From: Cylindrotheca closterium
Lineage: Eukaryota > Bacillariophyta > Bacillariophyceae > Bacillariales > Bacillariaceae
Length of the DNA: 64,000 bases
Assembly (NCBI GenBank): GCA_933822405.4
Contig: CAKOGP040002458.1
Span: forward strand, 48,124 to 112,123
Direction of reading: 5' to 3'
This document shows, piece after piece, positions 41,001 to 50,982 of the stretch. The notes under the pieces were generated by a model. It worked only from the letters and a program-made list of their open reading frames with translations, did not search any database and was not told the DNA's origin. The translations under genes were made by a program, and so were the position numbers. Every line of letters begins with the position of its first letter. Position 1 is the stretch's first letter.

Positions 41001-41804
41001 TCCACTTCCACTGACCATCGTTGGGTCGACTCTACTTGGTGGGATTTCTTAAACCAAGAGTTGATGTCAAACCTCCAACCCAATACTGTGATTTTGAACA
41101 GTATCGTAAAGACCATCGACTATGGATACGAAAGGCCACTTGTAAATTGCGAAGATGGTAGAACTTATGAGGGATCATATGTGATCGTAACGGCATCTAT
41201 GAAAACCCTGCAAGATGGCATGATTTCATTTGTTCCAAGTCTGCCTTCAAGATACCAAGAAGCAATTGATGATATCGAGATGGGCAGTGGTGTCAAGGTC
41301 TTTTTAGAATTCACCGAAAAGTTCTTTCCTGATATTTTCAGGTTGGATCCCGATACGGAAACGTATAATTTCGAGGATTGCGAGTCCTCTCGTCATGGAG
41401 TGCGATACTTCTACAACCCAACCTATGGACAAACGTCGACCAAACATATCATGGGCATGTTTGCATACGCGGACATTGCTGATTTGTACATTGGAAAGCC
41501 ACACGATGCGATAATTCAGAGTATTTTGAGCTTACTGGATCAAATTTTCAACGGCAAAGCATCAGCCACATTCGTCAAGGGTGTGGTACAAGATTGGTCA
41601 TCGGAGCCCTATGTGCGGGCAGCATATACAAACTTTGCACCCAAGAATGCTGTGGATCGGTTGCGAATTCCAATTGACAATAGAGTGTTCTTTGCTGGAG
41701 AATCCGTTTTCTCGAAAGACTCGGATTGGGGTTTTGTCCAAGGAGCCGCACTCTGCGGGGAGGATGTGGCCGAAGACATAGTAGATGCTATCAATGGAAG
41801 GTAG
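38028..41804 (+). CDS. Membrane-anchored FAD amine oxidase with PTLAGC-type ectodomain
   Basis: 1258 aa from ATG 38028 (MSENSETMKVL); the frame is open upstream but starts with TTG. Order: long acidic, then Arg/Ser-rich cytosolic N-terminus (1-555), one membrane span (about 560-583, IICCGILFCLLSTVGVVLFL), the shared ectodomain (about 609-767: KCRSISQGVD, LVMPALVGCEP, YLISNGLIIDAQ, KVLIDIWVQEEV), a PSxxPS stalk (about 788-882), and a flavin-dependent amine oxidase domain (about 887-1256). The FAD site is visible as VVIIGAGAAGLSAAYHLQRE, then VLEATNEIGGRV and LDLGGEWLD; the C-terminal FAD motif is RVFFAGESVFSKDSDWGFVQ. The family oxidises polyamines, monoamines or lysine side chains and releases hydrogen peroxide. 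Domain order puts the enzyme on the same side as the stalk, outside the cytosol. Substrate is inference. Confidence 0.88.
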   Translation: MSENSETMKVLMNGDTSSEVETDHDDNDWTVSDDEQVQEIRARDESKELDAIPRGNLIDQSENKVATKKSDSLDGGPSNFNPISESNVVDTLLQEKNIRQSETLSDGMSSRSTNDNGDVMPVLPRVDLEVKPEYPPLSVEKSDESNIAFQVKNQNQGKDTKPTGAGIREIADTSSYVHLETSHRSDDCVVHSFDDVNNRLSDASQDVGVQDLCDNDPQFHHSNLVDDLYQMPELAAYLDDLENVAAKQKMSDEHSLHTSSSFLEATGDVKHVQGSNDQLIHEQTGSYLTDTDKEKRDPTPRVSFAEQPSYFPGQIPRNDQKRSSSRNNHKKRKSSKGRHSNRDMAIYSGDDGDQVAEKYWQSMPKRSSRNSSKDIKNETSSSSRRSSHHRNNSRRRSNSRSRQSKHRDQRSRTKNRHAADEQEIETPQLEDVNLYDSANSSDEQFDDEYEAEARGRGRRKHRSNKHRRRKSGRQSISLPRDHADYDQSPSLNRSTSDRRSHRRSLSVSEIETRQLMQSHSTREMDSTRVQRQFRDLESPKRTSSKKRKSRRGKAESRNRSIICCGILFCLLSTVGVVLFLVMHENVSEPEPLTPVRQSPIVLRAPTTEKCRSISQGVDTISDQTESSSELKQFEIRLEVEPSGQIGESDLPFMPLLESTLQALVMPALVGCEPVTLRRYRRMMGPPLESRRRNTERLPHYLISNGLIIDAQFDLYPLASKSSRPFSYPVKVLIDIWVQEEVDSYLLANKVWKAFDEFMSSPGIPEDFPIASAVVLSVDPVRGAQEPKEGTAFPTLLPSPRPSQAPSITSSASPTKQPSSSPSISPSSFPSLSPTGLPSAKPSSVPTHIPSLQPSKFPTPRPTLNPTGSPTVAPVTFSPTRPPVPINASIDVVIIGAGAAGLSAAYHLQREGVSVVVLEATNEIGGRVKKDSTWDLDLDLGGEWLDYATSDFSNGNDMLSAILDRTVNKQTIREPNLAHYWSGSTMRYDPPGSTSTDHRWVDSTWWDFLNQELMSNLQPNTVILNSIVKTIDYGYERPLVNCEDGRTYEGSYVIVTASMKTLQDGMISFVPSLPSRYQEAIDDIEMGSGVKVFLEFTEKFFPDIFRLDPDTETYNFEDCESSRHGVRYFYNPTYGQTSTKHIMGMFAYADIADLYIGKPHDAIIQSILSLLDQIFNGKASATFVKGVVQDWSSEPYVRAAYTNFAPKNAVDRLRIPIDNRVFFAGESVFSKDSDWGFVQGAALCGEDVAEDIVDAINGR

Positions 41805-41947
41805 TTATGATATTGGTGACTTTATGTTATGCATGGTAGCATTAATGTAATATATACTACAACAGAAGTCGTATGCTTGAATCGTTGTTTGGTCTTGCCT
41901 ACTTAGTAGCCAAAAAGTAGTAGACGGCGTGTGGTTCATCGCAAGAA

Positions 41948-43661
41948 TCAATATATCAAAGATTGCAGGTCCGGCAGTCGCAGAATCTCAGTGACGATTG
42001 TCTCGTACTGGATCTGCCCCCCTGATCGTTCGCAAAACAACAAGTATCAAAAGACGTGAGTATACCTTCAATTTCGCATCGCGATAGCATGGACTTTGGT
42101 CAAGCTTACCGAGATTGATTTCGACCACCGGATTGGTTGGAAGCTCCTTATCCAGGCTCAGATCGTCACTTTCCTCAAGCTTGCAAGTAATTCCAGCCCA
42201 TTTACATTCGGAATATCCGGAGAGCCATCGCAACGAATGGGTCGTCTCATATGCAGTTATATTTCCATTTTCACCGTAAACTGGTTTCTTGAAATTGCAT
42301 GATTGAGCGGAAGTGGAAGGAGTGGTCGTCGAGTTGGCCAATTCCGCCTCAGAAGATGATGTACCCTCTTGGTTTATTGAACGGTAACCAAACATCGTCG
42401 TGCGCTGCCTGGGAGCAGATACTGATGGTGACGAAGATGCTAGTGCATAATTACAAGACAGCCAGGGCACACGGCAGTTATCTGTTGAAGCAAAGTAAAA
42501 GCAGGCAAGAAGAAATCGTTGTTCCAATTGTTCCAGTGTCGATTGGTGCCGATGAGGGTCGTTTTCCATTATCCACGAAGCCGCTAAATATTGGGAGCTC
42601 CCGGGCCTATGGATGTCATCTCCTACAAGGGCTTCAAAAGAATTGTGCAACATGCCAATGGAAAATTCCGGCATCGAAGAGGCGTAAGATCTTGGTGTCT
42701 TCTTTCGATCCGTCGACCGAGCTTCTTCGGACGGTGACTCCAAAGGAAAACTCTTTGCAGAAGCAGAAGCAGATGGCGATGTGGCGCTTATGATTGCGAA
42801 GATTGCGCAAATGAGCAACAGGAAACCCAACACTCTCCAATTTGCTCGATTTTGTTTGGATACCGGTGCCATAATAGTCTTTGAGCTTGACTCAAGCGGA
42901 GGCTGGGCTGGCTTGCTAGGAGGGAAGATTGCCGAGGAAGAACCAAGGGATGCTGAATCGCTCCCTTCGCTGACTGACTCTGCAGACATTTGAAGGAGAG
43001 AAGGACGGTATCCCACCCTCGACGATCGCACTGCGCTAGCTTCAGACGCAACAGAAGCACGCCCAGAAGTCCGTCGAGCAGCGTCATAAAACGATGCTTG
43101 TGCCAAAAACACGGAATCAGAAGATACGGATTCGCCGTCTGACTCATCCAGTCCCAACGCATTCAGGGTATCATCGAATTCTGCCATTGATCGTCCCAAG
43201 AAACTAGTCAAGCGAGGAGCAATGCGGCGTGCCTCCATCTCTTCTTGTGCTGATCGAGTGCTGTTGCTGATATCACTAGCCCGACGTTCTCGGAAAGAAG
43301 AAAATCTTCTGTTTTGAGCCTCAATTTCTTCTTCGATTGAATGATTGCTGTTTCTGAGTTGACTGGCTCGTCGGTCGGCTTCTAGAAAAGCAGACAATCT
43401 TCTTTCCCGAGTTTCTTTCCTCAGACTTGATGATAGTGACGGTCTTGGAGGCCTTCCAGATGGCCCTCCAGGTGGTCTTACAGATGACCCTCCAGATGGC
43501 CGTTCAGTAGATGCAGTGCTAGTGTGGAAAGTGCCGCTGTCACCACTACTAGATGCTGCTGAAGATGACATGCTCTCATTCACCCGTGATGAAGAGGTCG
43601 CTGATTGCATTGACTCTATTGCATCTTCTGTGTTCTTGTCTGCACCTGTAGTGTTGCTCAT
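41948..43661 (-). CDS. LRR-type membrane protein truncated after its first repeat (two exons)
   Basis: Join of 43661..42110 and 42021..41948, 541 aa. Donor GTAAGC and acceptor CAG give VVEINLGGQIQYETIVTEIL then RLPDLQSLIY and stop, resembling the start of one LRR (GxIPxEIxxLxxLQSL). Order: Ser/Arg-rich cytosolic part with two repeats (RRFSSFRERRASDISNSTRS type), a membrane span (about 284-302, VLGFLLLICAIFAIISATS), a Ser/Ala linker, then the cap typical of diatom LRR proteins (NDPHRHQSTLEQLEQRFLLA, CFYFAST, RWLSGYSECKWAGITC). All later LRRs are missing, because sequence after 41948 holds no repeats. This may be a truncated but expressed protein or an early pseudogene. The unspliced frame would run to 41988. 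Confidence 0.65.
42022..42109 (-). other. Intron of the truncated LRR gene (88 bp)
   Basis: GTAAGC donor at 42109 after AATCTCG; acceptor CAG ending at 42022. It sits at the same place (just after the LRR cap VVEINL) as the intron in the gene at 29630-31797 (after LVSGLIL), which supports both. Confidence 0.7.
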
Positions 43662-44172
43662 GATTGTTTTTGCTGTGCAATAATATTATTCAACACACTC
43701 GATGCATAATATTACTCTTTCAAATAACTTCTGTTCAAAGCTTTTTCGTAAAAAAAAATACTGTATCATATAAAATATATAAAAGGTCAAAAAATATCCG
43801 TCACTATGGACTAAACTTCACATCTACTGTAGTTCTGATCATCACTGGTACCTGGATACTGGTACCGCATACGATTGGGTACCGGTACTGCCAGTATAGT
43901 GACGGCAGCTCGAAGAAAATAGCGAGAGTTCTATTTACCACCCTGATTTTTTATGACGCAAAATTACGTGTTGGAATATCGCATGATATTGACTGTGAAT
44001 TACTACCAAAAACAACGTGGTTCAGCGTGACTTTTTCAAATGCGCGAATGCAGCCTTTGGTTAGTCTTGATGCGACTTCGCTCGTGCTATTCATAAAAAC
44101 GCTTCTGGCTCTGGTACCTATGGTTTCTGGTACCTATGGTCCCGATCAGATACACCTACAGTACTACTATTA
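43662..44172. other. Intergenic, GGTACC-rich
   Basis: No gene. Six GGTACC or TACCGGTA words between about 43848 and 44137, including tandem-like GGTACCTATGGT copies at about 44117 and 44132. Confidence 0.5.
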
Positions 44173-45885
44173 CTACATGGAAAAGGATGCTAGAGTCTGG
44201 AGTAATCGATGGAATGTAAAACCAACTAGGCCATCTTCCTTCCACCTCCTCTTGTTTTCCATTACTACCTTGGGACGCCGACGCTTGATCTCTGGCGTTT
44301 GATGTCCTGACACTATTGGCATGCCGTCTCGTGTGTAATTCAAGTATTTACCATAGTTTCGAATATACAATGCTTCTGATCCTTCTCGTACAAACGCCGG
44401 AATAGGAAATGAATCTGATGGTCTTTGCCATGGCCAATAGGAACTCTTCGGATGGTTCGATGGCCACTTGCGGTTGGGATGAAACCATTGTCCACAGTTG
44501 ATGCTATTCTGCATTGCATAATCATTGGGAGGAGGGTGGTTTGAAATGGGACACCAAGGAAGATAGTAGAGATCATTTCGAAATTTGGTCCAATGGTCAT
44601 ATGATTCGGTGATGGATTGTTGTTTGGATGTTTGCCAGTTCCGATCATTGCCGAGATGAAAGGTTCCGTTAGGGTGGGAAGCAAGGTTGGCATAGTTTGG
44701 TGCCATGATGAGCAAGGCCAAATGAACGTTGGCTCCAAAGGGCGGAAATCCAACAAAGAAATCACCAAAGTGAATCCTCTTCAAGACTGAAGAATGGAAC
44801 AGGAAACAATCATACCCTGGATGAAGTCGAAATTGATTTGCTTCAATCAGATCGTCTGTCTGCTTAAGAAATCGGGAGGCCGAATCCCACGATAAAGTCA
44901 TAGCATCTTTTGAATTTGCGGTAATCTCCAGATCTAGAGTCATCCGGTTGATTGATAGAGCTGAAGCGTGTCGCTTCTTCACTTGACTGTCCAGATGAAT
45001 GTAGAAATTTTGGCTGAGACCAATGTCAGCATTTGAGAAAAGGTAAAAGTCGTCATCGTTCTGCTGATTTTGGATAGTGGTATTGTCAGCGCGGTAAATA
45101 GGTTCTTGGCTTGTATCCAAAATATCTTGCAGAAAAGGCAGTGAGCGATTGGTACCATACTCTGTCTTGGTCGATCGAGGCAGAAGTACAATCCTATCGC
45201 AAATCCTCTCCATGATGTTTTTCAAAGGCGACATTTCCTCGGAAAGTACGGCACATACAAGCTCAATCTTTTCAAAGGCAAAATACTCCATCTTTGGGGA
45301 AGACATGGCTTGATCAGACTTGTAGGTTGTTTCAGGCGCACTGTCGTCAGCAACGTTCGACCGAAGAACCTTCTTCTTTTGCTCGCTTAATCTTCTCATT
45401 GCAAGGTACTTATGAAATGTGCCTCGTGCCCGCCGAATACTACAGAGAACAGCGAGTTGCGCCATAGACATTGGTGCAGTGAGGAGGCTTTGATCGCTCG
45501 GTACTTGGTCACCACCCAGCAGTGTTCTTGGGATTTGTTCATGCGATGGATTCGTTTCAGTTTTGCTGACCTGCTCGTCGACAAATGGGCTAATCACATG
45601 TACTAGCTTCCGTTTGGAAGTGAGAGATATTGTTTGGTCGACAATATTCAACAATGCATCCTCTCTGGTCACGCTGAATCGACTGTCATCGTTCAGGTTC
45701 GTTGGATGGAGGATCATTGTGATTATGTTTCTTCTCAGCAAGAGCACTAGTACCCCAGCAACGATGAGGCATACTAGTAGTTTCAGCCGCCATCGCAACT
45801 GATGATGTTTCGTCCTATTGTGAACGTTGGTATTGAGAGATCTTCTGTCTTTCCTTCTATAGTTCCTGTTTCGCCTTTGTTTCAT
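44173..45885 (-). CDS. Type II membrane protein, glycosyltransferase-like
   Basis: 570 aa from ATG 45885 (the open frame continues three codons upstream but starts with TTG). A short basic cytosolic tail (RRNRNYRRKDRR) and one span (about 33-55, LLVCLIVAGVLVLLL) give Golgi type II topology. The luminal part has FYLFSNADIGLSQNFYIHL (about 278-297), a possible DxD-like nucleotide-sugar site of the NSDI type, ALSINRMTLDLE, HPGYDCFLFHSSVLKRIHFG (about 352-371), FVGFPPFGANVHLALLIMAP, and GTFHLGNDRNW. This order (a DxD-like motif, then an acceptor-side acidic motif, then a late His) is what GT-A enzymes show, but I cannot place it in a numbered family. Several NxS/T sequons are present. Confidence 0.6.
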   Translation of the reverse strand: MKQRRNRNYRRKDRRSLNTNVHNRTKHHQLRWRLKLLVCLIVAGVLVLLLRRNIITMILHPTNLNDDSRFSVTREDALLNIVDQTISLTSKRKLVHVISPFVDEQVSKTETNPSHEQIPRTLLGGDQVPSDQSLLTAPMSMAQLAVLCSIRRARGTFHKYLAMRRLSEQKKKVLRSNVADDSAPETTYKSDQAMSSPKMEYFAFEKIELVCAVLSEEMSPLKNIMERICDRIVLLPRSTKTEYGTNRSLPFLQDILDTSQEPIYRADNTTIQNQQNDDDFYLFSNADIGLSQNFYIHLDSQVKKRHASALSINRMTLDLEITANSKDAMTLSWDSASRFLKQTDDLIEANQFRLHPGYDCFLFHSSVLKRIHFGDFFVGFPPFGANVHLALLIMAPNYANLASHPNGTFHLGNDRNWQTSKQQSITESYDHWTKFRNDLYYLPWCPISNHPPPNDYAMQNSINCGQWFHPNRKWPSNHPKSSYWPWQRPSDSFPIPAFVREGSEALYIRNYGKYLNYTRDGMPIVSGHQTPEIKRRRPKVVMENKRRWKEDGLVGFTFHRLLQTLASFSM

Positions 45886-47959
45886 AATCAACAACCGGCA
45901 GTTATTATGATTGTGTCGATGAACTCACGCATCTTGTGTATGACTATATTTTTCTGATGTGCGCAATTTTTAATGTCGTATCTCGCGTCATATCTGCGAA
46001 TCCATGCTTCAGAGAGCGGACTCAATCGACTAAACATTCTCAACGGAAAAAAATAAGAGAGAGGGATCGATCCATTATATAGCATGACAACAAATAACAT
46101 CATGCCATCGTCGGGAACCAAAACAAAAAGGTGTATCACTGCTAGATTCATCGTACCAGTCGAACGTGAATGTTAGCTATGACTTTTTGCGATGGGCATT
46201 GGACTTCTGTTGCTGGCTACAATCGGCTAGAGAGCAAGAATAATAGTATTCATGGTGTTCAGGAGGCAAAGAACTATACAACATGGTCGAACATATATAA
46301 CGGGCGGCGCTTTGAAATGCTGATACAATAGATGCTCTGATAGCGGTACTCAGGCCAAATGATTATGTATCAGCATCTACTGACTTCTGGTTGTTGTCAA
46401 GCATGAACGAAGGTGGACCAGAAGATCCAGGGGACGCTGAGACGAGCATACGGATTATTCTCTGAAGGCAAATCCATATGAGAATGGACTCACTCTTTTT
46501 GAGTGATCTATATTTGTTGGATTGATTGCTCCTGTTGCTTCAATTTCTTTGATCTATTCTGATCAATCATGACCGACGAAGAATGCTCCTGGGATTGAAG
46601 TGAGAATATGGCTGGTATACCTCTTCTTCTTTAGACAACACTATCTTGGCTGACGAATTGACCAATATGGTAAAATGGATAACAATGCATCGTCCATGCA
46701 TTCTTCTTCTTGATTGTTGGAGAGGCAAAAACAAATTGCGGCAATGCTTAAATAATGCCTTTTCCAACCCCAGATTTGGTAAAGTTCTCAAGGTATCCAT
46801 GGGCGGCAGATAAGTATTATTATATATTATAGTAGCCAACAGTAGCAGTGGAAATGAAAAAGCAATCCAGTCCATTTCTAGAGAAGTAAGCGCAAATTTG
46901 CATGACAAGAGGAGGCAAGAACTTGGAAAAAAAGTTGGAAATTGTTTGTTTTGGAACTTGACCAAAAAAAGGATACCATTCACTCCGTCACAATTATTGA
47001 TTACACTTCTGAAACCATGGAAGCACCATAAAAGACCGACCCATATTGCAAGCATTATACGGTACGGAGGTAGAAATGATCGAGCAGTCGTGGAGGACGG
47101 AATCTTAAAATTCCTTTTGATTCGGAGGGATCGTCCAATGATTTCAATTTTATTTAAAAAATTTGAAGAGGCTTGTAACATGCGTTCCGGATTCCACTTT
47201 AAGATTTGATTTCGGGTCGATGTTAGGGGATAGCTAAAGGGTGTTTATTCCCCGAACCAGTCCTTCAGAGTTGGACAAGAGTTGTTATCTGAAAAGCGGT
47301 AAACTTCAGACTAGGGTGAAGAAACGCATTCTAAAGAAGTGTCACACGACGTCGGACGTCATCTATTGAATCTAAAATATATAAATGCGTTCCGGATGTA
47401 GACTTCCAACTTCATATGATATATGTTCATTCGTATGTCTGTTTCGTTCTGCAGCATCATTGCGTTGCTCGAAGAGTCACACAAGGTATGAAAACGCGGA
47501 AAGTGAAGAAGTTAACGAATCATTGGCATTGATATATTATACATTCGGGGTCATCACACCTTCGAAGTAACTCAATCATTGGGGATCCTTTGAGCTTTGG
47601 AGTGTTTTCATTGGCTGATGGCATCAGTATGATAAAATTGTAGATGGACAATAGAATGACGACAGATGATGATGGGGTCTTCAATCAGTAAGAACTACTA
47701 TACCGTAGTAGTATTAGGTAATATTAGGTAAAAGTCTTCTAAGTAGCATTTTTGTTTTGTTTTTTAAAAATATAAAGTATTTTCCAGCAGGCACAACTAC
47801 CTCTCAATCTTCCGAGGACCGAATGATGATCTTTCCTGTTCATAATGTCAGAAAAGATATCATTCAACTTCCAAGCAAAAATGTGAGCTAGTTGGGTGGT
47901 GGGCCCTTATAAGGAGAGATCGATGTTTGATATACCAAGGAAGGAAAGGATTGAATCAT
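45886..47959. other. Intergenic, no supported gene
   Basis: About 2 kb without a recognisable gene. A 204-codon minus-strand frame (46567-47181) has no domain, biased hydrophobic composition and no homologue in the window, so I left it out. Confidence 0.45.
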
Positions 47960-49270
47960 CTATTGGCCCTTCTTGTAGTTGGCAGCTTCAATCTTGGAAT
48001 CCTTTTGAAGGTATTCCTGTTCGTAGGATTCTGGGAACCACTTCATGCTGGCGTTACCAACCATGATATCGACAGTCTTCTTCAGTCTCCAAAAGACATT
48101 TTGCTTGACGTATGGCACGCCGTACTTGGCGCAAATGGCTCTGACTTGGGGAGCCGACTTTTGGTAGGTGAGCATGCTGAGGTTGGGCCACATGTGGTGC
48201 TCAATTTGATAGTTGAGCCATCCGTGCCAAAAGTCAATGGGGTCGCTTCCCATGGAAAAGTCTACCGAGGCGAGGACTTGGCGAAGGTAAAAGGATCCGG
48301 AGAATGGACGGCAAGGTTCACGGAATCGGTACATGTCATCACCAGCGTGGTTGGTGACAACAATGATGAAACTGTGGACATTGGTCAAGAGTTCCGCAAG
48401 AAAAAGGTTCTTGATGGCAGTCCAGTACATGCCTTGTCCGGTGTATCCTTCCAAGTGCTCTCCCAAAAGAAGGTAAGGGAGAGGAGCGACGAAAAAGTGA
48501 AGGATAAAGTATGGGAGAAGAACCACGGCCATGAGTTCGGCAAAGGAGTAAAAGTGAGATTGTCCCATGAGCGCAGACTTGACAGTAACCGCAAGCTCCG
48601 GTTGGACACCCTCTGGAATGGCCTTTCCTTGGCGTCTCAATCGTGCAAGCTTTAGTTCCTTGTAGGTGTTGGGGGCATAGTAGTACCACTTCCAAGTCAA
48701 CATGGTGAATCCAACCATCATGTATTTGAAAATGACAGGAGCATCTAGGTCACGAACTTCTTCCATGTTCTGTTCCACAAGATCAGGGTCGTGGATCTCA
48801 CTAAGGTTGTAGTGATGACGGTTGTTGTGCTCGACGTTCCAGGCTTCTGGCATCATCCAGTCAAACCAGTCATTGAAACGGCGCCAGAAGGTTCCCAATC
48901 CGAACTTGAACCGAGACCAACGGTCCTTGTTGGGATGAACCTTTTCGTATCCGCCGTGGCAAGTGTGATGGGCAATCATGGTCCATCGGGTGCAAGTGTA
49001 AAGAGACAGGCAGACGATGGTGATGGGATTGACGAGGAATCCCATCGTCAGCAGGCCAATGGCAGCACAGCTGTTGGACCACATGATCATTTTGTTCAGG
49101 TGAGCCACGTCGGCTTCTCCTTGTTCGGCATCCAACTTCTTTCCAAGCTCTTTGATTTCAGTGGCAAAGCCTTCAAAGTCGAAATCCTTCAGCCATTCGT
49201 CTCCCTTTTGGAGTTCGGCTGGATCAGCGACGGCCTTTTTAGGCTCTCTGGCTACTTCTTGACGGCACAT
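47960..49270 (-). CDS. Membrane fatty acid desaturase, front-end type without cytochrome b5
   Basis: 436 aa from ATG 49270 (MCRQEVAREPKK); upstream is only an ACAAA repeat, so a longer start is unlikely. Three His boxes chelate the di-iron centre: HHTCHGG (about 98-104), HNNRHH (about 147-152) and QIEHH (about 349-353). Gln replacing the first His of box 3 is the mark of front-end desaturases acting between an existing double bond and the carboxyl end, and of related sphingolipid desaturases. Hydrophobic pairs lie around 80-120 and 250-320 (FAELMAVVLLPYFILHFF). The usual fused N-terminal cytochrome b5 (HPGG) is absent, so it must take electrons from a separate donor. Role is likely polyunsaturated fatty acid or sterol/sphingolipid desaturation in ER or plastid; position on the chain cannot be read. 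Confidence 0.88.
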   Translation of the reverse strand: MCRQEVAREPKKAVADPAELQKGDEWLKDFDFEGFATEIKELGKKLDAEQGEADVAHLNKMIMWSNSCAAIGLLTMGFLVNPITIVCLSLYTCTRWTMIAHHTCHGGYEKVHPNKDRWSRFKFGLGTFWRRFNDWFDWMMPEAWNVEHNNRHHYNLSEIHDPDLVEQNMEEVRDLDAPVIFKYMMVGFTMLTWKWYYYAPNTYKELKLARLRRQGKAIPEGVQPELAVTVKSALMGQSHFYSFAELMAVVLLPYFILHFFVAPLPYLLLGEHLEGYTGQGMYWTAIKNLFLAELLTNVHSFIIVVTNHAGDDMYRFREPCRPFSGSFYLRQVLASVDFSMGSDPIDFWHGWLNYQIEHHMWPNLSMLTYQKSAPQVRAICAKYGVPYVKQNVFWRLKKTVDIMVGNASMKWFPESYEQEYLQKDSKIEAANYKKGQ

Positions 49271-50861
49271 GTTTTGTTTTGTTTTGTTTTGTTTCGTTGA
49301 ATTCAATTGAACTGAATTGAATTGAATTGAATTGAAATTCAGGTCGTTGTGCTGTGTGATAACAGTATGTACCTAGGTGCAATGAACAAGAATCACAACA
49401 AAATGCCGATCGCAATTTTGGAAAGTGACAATCAATGACTTATCGTGTGTAATCCGTTGCGTGGTGGTTATAGATCGAGCGAGTTGCACACGTGAACGAG
49501 CGAACGACCGCAAAGCTTTGCTTGGTCGAGAGAGAAAAAAAAGAACGAAAAAAAGAGGGAGTCTCGTCACGATTTTTCTCTGTGGGTCTGCGCTGGTGCA
49601 GGCAGGCAGGAGGAAGAGGAATTCTTCACATGCATTTGAAGATACCCAAAGTGCGTCCAACCTAAAAACACGTGGTGGTTGTTCGGCCAATGACAAAATG
49701 GAGAAGATGAGGTATGCCGTGAACTCCAGTACTGTCTCTACGAAGAAAAGAAAAAGACCCGGAAGAAATGGTGACGATCGGAAGGAAACTACGTCGTAAA
49801 TCACCGACTGTTGTGATTGGTCATTGAACATACGATACAGTAGGCACACGCGGTGATTTGGTGACGCTGAATTTCAAATCCAAAGGCATCATCACATGTT
49901 TCAAAATTGAAGAAATGAAGAAATGACATGACACATTTTTTGCATGACGTATTAGATAGAATATTATTATTCACCAAAAATGCAATGAACTATTCCTGAC
50001 ATTTTCAGTAAGACTCACTCATATAGAAGACGAAAGTTTCTTTCGCCCCATACCTACCTACCTACCATCATTGGGCTTTCACTTTATACAAGATATTTTA
50101 AGACTACATGACATATTTGAGGACGGCATGGATGATTGATTGATTCATTCATTCATTCATTCATTCATTCAGTCTTCTGCCATCACGATTATTTGAGATC
50201 ATCGAATCATCATACCTTCGCTCGGATGATTGGCGATTCCTACATCATGTTGGTTGATGATTGATTGATGCATTCATTCATGCATTCATTCATTCATGCA
50301 TTCATTCATGCATTCATTGATGATAAACCCTACGAGAAGATACATTGTATTGGATATACGCCGTGTTGTTTGACGAAAAGTGTTGCTCTACGTACGGTCT
50401 GGACGCTATGTTTGTCGAGGCGAAAATATGATGGGCGATCTTGATTCGAAGAATCATGCAGAGACGGACCAAGGAAGGAATGATATCAATGATATCAATG
50501 AATCTTCAATCAATCAGGTGGAATACTACAGTAGTATGCAACAATCAGACTGCACTAGTAGAATATATTAGGAATAAACGACGAACAAGACGTCTGAAGG
50601 CGATTGATTTCATCGGTTTATTGCCATCAAGATTCCAATCATGATTGTGCAAATTGTTTTACCAAACTAGCACACGTTGATACGATCCTGTGGTACAAGT
50701 ATAATGATTTGTTGACTATACGAAATGGCTTCTAATGTCATGTTTTGTAGGATTTCCTACTGATATTTTTAGTTTGTTTTCTTTTATTCTTTTCTTTGTA
50801 TTTCTTTTTCAATTCAATGATATTATGCTTTGATACGATCTTTGGCGATGAACACATGATC
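49271..50861. other. Intergenic with simple repeats
   Basis: Begins with an AAAAC/ATTCA simple repeat directly upstream of the desaturase start (about 49271-49335). No gene recognised on either strand. Confidence 0.5.
50133..50325. repeat. CATT/GATT tetranucleotide microsatellites
   Basis: Two interrupted runs of ATTC/CATT and TTGA words (about 50133-50172 and 50257-50322), the second with GCATTCATTCAT units. Confidence 0.9.
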
Positions 50862-50982
50862 ATGTATTTATTTGACAATTGATGTGTCGTTTATATTGCG
50901 CCATGCATTCTATTTTTGAATGTGCACTGTGGCTTGATTGTAGCCTTGATTGTAGCCTTGATTGTAGCCTTGACTGTAGTAT

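Noticed and set aside
43664..44302. 212-codon plus-strand frame
   Set aside because: Overlaps the 3' end of the glycosyltransferase-like gene and a GGTACC-rich spacer; no domain.
46567..47181. 204-codon minus-strand frame
   Set aside because: No ATG-proximal support, no motif, AT-biased hydrophobic residues; could be chance.
47927..48655. 242-codon plus-strand frame
   Set aside because: Antisense to the desaturase, which has all three His boxes.
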